Shown: positions 58,977 to 64,000 of the stretch, one piece after another
How the letters are laid out: every line of letters begins with the position of its first letter
Position numbering within the stretch: position 1 is the first letter of the stretch
NCBI GenBank assembly: GCA_018823415.1
Contig: JAHJIN010000494.1
Coordinates: 1 to 64,000 of the forward strand
Length of the DNA stretch: 64,000 bases
Direction of reading: 5' to 3'
Origin: Chloroflexota bacterium
Lineage (GTDB): Bacteria; Chloroflexota; JAHJIN01
The notes under the pieces: model-generated
Told to the model about the DNA's origin: nothing
What the model saw: the letters and a program-made list of their open reading frames with translations, nothing else
The model's database searches: none
Translations under genes and position numbers: made by a program

Positions 58977-59480
58977 TCATTCCGGCCGATACAGCGCCGC
59001 CGACATGTCGCCCACGAACTGGGGCAGGTCCGGGTGTCCCAGCAGTTGCCGGATCGCGTGAGCCTCGCCCAGGTGGAACCAGTAGTGGTAGAGATTGCGC
59101 TGCAACAGGGTCCCGATGCTCTCCGGCCGGGGCCGGCCCTGCCATTCCAGGTGCGTCTGCAAGCGCTCCACCGTCACGGTGTCCAGGAACTCGTCGGCTG
59201 CGCCGGTGACGGTGCGCCACAGCGCCCACATCTCGTCCAGGGGCGGGGTGCTGGCCGGCTGCCCATAGCCCACCAGCCCGTACAGGTCCGGGGCCAGGTT
59301 CCGGCCTTGCGCTACCAATACCCAATACGCGTGCTCCTGGTTGGTCAGGTGGCCGACGATCCAACTGATGCAGTTCATCGGCTCGATGCGCCGTACAGCA
59401 TCCTCGGCGCAGACCCCGTCCAGGCAGCGCACAAACTCGCTGCGGGCGAACCGCAGTTGGGCAACCAGCGGATGGGTCAT
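58977..59480 (-). CDS. DinB-superfamily protein
   Basis: This 167-residue four-helix protein has the metal-site histidines in ISWIVGHLTNQEHAYW and NLYHYWFHLGEAHAIRQLLGH, as in DinB/YfiT-like proteins. The substrate is not known; related proteins act as thiol-dependent transferases. GAGGAGG lies just before the chosen ATG (MTHPLVAQLR). Confidence 0.8.
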   Translation of the reverse strand: MTHPLVAQLRFARSEFVRCLDGVCAEDAVRRIEPMNCISWIVGHLTNQEHAYWVLVAQGRNLAPDLYGLVGYGQPASTPPLDEMWALWRTVTGAADEFLDTVTVERLQTHLEWQGRPRPESIGTLLQRNLYHYWFHLGEAHAIRQLLGHPDLPQFVGDMSAALYRPE

Positions 59481-59514
59481 TGCTCCTCCTCGATTTGTGA
59501 GCGTGAAACGGTCA

Positions 59515-62796
<3,282 letters not shown>

Positions 62797-62804
62797 GGGG
62801 GTTC

Positions 62805-62830
62805 CTCCGTGGTTGGTGGTTGGTGGTTGG
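62805..62830. repeat. GGTTGGT short tandem repeat
   Basis: GGTTGGT is repeated about three times just upstream of the ygfK-like gene and downstream of the TPR gene. It resembles the TTGG-rich spacer at 32957. Confidence 0.4.
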
Positions 62831-63574
62831 TTACTGGTCACTGACTTGTTCTGGCAACTCGTCCCAACGCCATTCGTAGCCGCAGTCATTGCATTTCCAC
62901 ATTCTCTTCAGGAACGGCAGGGGAATGCCGAACAACAGCCAAGTGGCAAACAGGGGTCGCATGGCAAATCGCTCATAGTGGATATTGTCCGATTGACAAC
63001 TGGGGCATGTGGATTCGTCATCCTGCTCTTCGTCCATCCAGTCTGCGTCGTCAAACTCGATTTCGGGCGGCTCGATGCCGAGTATCTCGATGGCCCGATC
63101 GAGGTCTGTATCCCGGACCTGCAATTTGACGCCGCCGACCGCGTTGGAATACAGCCAGTTGGCACCGACCGTTTCCCTATCGGCGATAAAGGACCAGATG
63201 CCTTCTGCCTCCAGCCGGGCTTGAGGGATATGGGCCTCTGCCTGGTGGCTGAACGCGGCGATGGTGATCAGGCGATCCTCAAAGCCCAGCTCGGATTCCA
63301 GCGCGACGAGGTTATCTGCGGCCGCGCGCAGCCCGGGCTTGACGGCCAGCGCCCGCTGGTAGGATGCCAGGGCTTCCTGGTCGCGCCCCAGTTCTTCCAG
63401 GATGATCCCGTGCAGGTTGTATGCCTCGGCCAGCAAGGGCTGCATGATCTCGATGGCTGCCGTACAGGTTTTCAGGGCCTTTTGCTGCTCTTCCTCTTCC
63501 CGTTCCAGATATGCCTGATCCAGACAATAGCCGGCGTAGGCCAGTTGCTCCTCGATTTCGGCATCTGTGACCAT
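62831..63574 (-). CDS. TPR, DUF2007-like and zinc-ribbon protein
   Basis: This 247-residue protein has an N-terminal TPR part (about 1-95; EAYNLHGIILEELGRDQEALASYQRALAVKP), a DUF2007-like signal-transducing domain (about 105-170; HQAEAHIPQARLEAEGIWSF, then GVKLQVRDTDLDRAIEILG), an acidic linker, and a zinc ribbon with CPSC and CNDC pairs separated by a hydrophobic helix (FATWLLFGIPLPFL). DUF2007 proteins occur in many bacteria with no known function. No specific partner is indicated. Confidence 0.8.
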   Translation of the reverse strand: MVTDAEIEEQLAYAGYCLDQAYLEREEEEQQKALKTCTAAIEIMQPLLAEAYNLHGIILEELGRDQEALASYQRALAVKPGLRAAADNLVALESELGFEDRLITIAAFSHQAEAHIPQARLEAEGIWSFIADRETVGANWLYSNAVGGVKLQVRDTDLDRAIEILGIEPPEIEFDDADWMDEEQDDESTCPSCQSDNIHYERFAMRPLFATWLLFGIPLPFLKRMWKCNDCGYEWRWDELPEQVSDQ

Positions 63575-63601
63575 GTTCCACTCCTTGACGACGGGCTGCG
63601 T

Positions 63602-64000
63602 TCACCCGACGAGGCGCAGCGCGGCGGCAATGTCCTCCGCGATCATCTTGCGCTTGGTCTTTTCGATGAAAAAGCTGGGGCCGGCCTGGAGGTATGAAGG
63701 AAAGGCCCGCGCACCCCGGAAAGTGAACTCTGGTCCCCGGATCTTGTACGTGGAGCCGGCCGGGATCACGCGGCCCGCGCCGGCTTGCCGGGCGATGGCG
63801 TTGACCGCCTGGATGGCTACGTCGCCCATGAGCAGAAACGCCTGCACATGGGGAAACAGGGCCAGTTCTTGCTCCAGCAGGAGCGAGCATTCCTTGATCG
63901 TGCCGGCCTTGATCCCGTAGCCGGTCTTGCCGCACTTGACGGCGGTGGTCAGATACACGCCCAGCCCCAGGATGTCCTGGATGGAGGCGACGTCTGCCCC
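63602..64000 (-). CDS. Uracil-DNA glycosylase-like protein (5' end outside window)
   Basis: The frame is open to the window edge. The visible 132 residues contain ADVASIQDILGLGVYLTTAVKC, LLEQELALFPHVQAFLLMGDVAIQAVNAIAR, and AGSTYKIRGPEFTFRGARAFPSYLQAGPSFFIEK. The alternation of strands and helices and the TTAVKC and PSYLQAGP segments fit the uracil-DNA glycosylase superfamily, whose catalytic N-terminal motif would be outside the window. A DNA repair role is inferred. Confidence 0.7.
   Translation of the reverse strand, partial: GADVASIQDILGLGVYLTTAVKCGKTGYGIKAGTIKECSLLLEQELALFPHVQAFLLMGDVAIQAVNAIARQAGAGRVIPAGSTYKIRGPEFTFRGARAFPSYLQAGPSFFIEKTKRKMIAEDIAAALRLVG

Overview
This is high-GC, gene-dense DNA from an anaerobic bacterium. 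The gene mix points to the Chloroflexota (Anaerolineae-like): a formate-linked Hdr/Mvh/Fdh module, an isopentenyl phosphate kinase next to an AcnX-type small subunit, a fused ADP-forming acetyl-CoA synthetase, GerW/DUF2953, DinB-like proteins and MazEF pairs. The assignment is an inference; no rRNA or other taxonomic marker is present. No tRNA, rRNA or CRISPR array was seen.

Layout. 1-5 kb: a transposase-like gene end, two small ORFs, an AEC-type transporter, a DUF493 protein, gerW and DUF2953, and an ECF sigma/anti-sigma pair. 5-15.3 kb (all minus strand): a formate/heterodisulfide-reductase-like locus in the order hdrC, dinB-like, hdrB, hdrA, MNT-HEPN module, mvhD, FrhB/FdhB-like subunit, LysM protein, fdhA. 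Both hdrA and fdhA contain one in-frame TGA at the known selenocysteine position, each followed by a hairpin of the bacterial SECIS type. 15.3-21 kb (minus strand): a four-gene signalling operon with a Cache-domain histidine kinase, a receiver-kinase whose H-box His is replaced by Tyr, a formate/nitrite channel (FNT) fused to a response-regulator receiver domain, and a second receiver-kinase. The FNT-receiver fusion is the most striking gene in the window; it suggests formate transport controlled directly by phosphorelay beside a formate-consuming, probably electron-bifurcating, complex.

21-31 kb: EF-G-like GTPase, rlmN, a MazEF-type pair, plsY, then ipk, DUF126 and lpdA, a zinc-ribbon/effector-associated-domain protein, a TPR protein, an MBL hydrolase and a cupin. 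31-41 kb: aspS, an unusual DxDGDG/zinc-ribbon protein, an OmpR-type regulator, a C69 peptidase, ADP-forming acyl-CoA synthetase, a DRTGG/BioD-like protein and enolase. 41-51 kb: GH2 glycosidase, a large GAF/PAS hybrid kinase, sua5, yqeC (selenium cofactor), corA, a DPM1-like glycosyltransferase and a second MazF-type pair.

51-56.5 kb is accessory: two paralogous Tat lipoproteins translationally coupled to a radical SAM/SPASM enzyme, a broken glycosyltransferase, and small genes of varied type separated by an attC-like site with the two extrahelical bases typical of integron cassettes, plus REP-like palindromes. 56.5-64 kb: membrane protein, class C beta-lactamase-like hydrolase, DinB protein, a long YgfK-type iron-sulfur flavoprotein, a TPR/DUF2007 protein and the start-less part of a uracil-DNA glycosylase-like gene. 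With two predicted selenoproteins, yqeC and ygfK, selenium use recurs through the window, although selA, selB, selC and selD are not in it.
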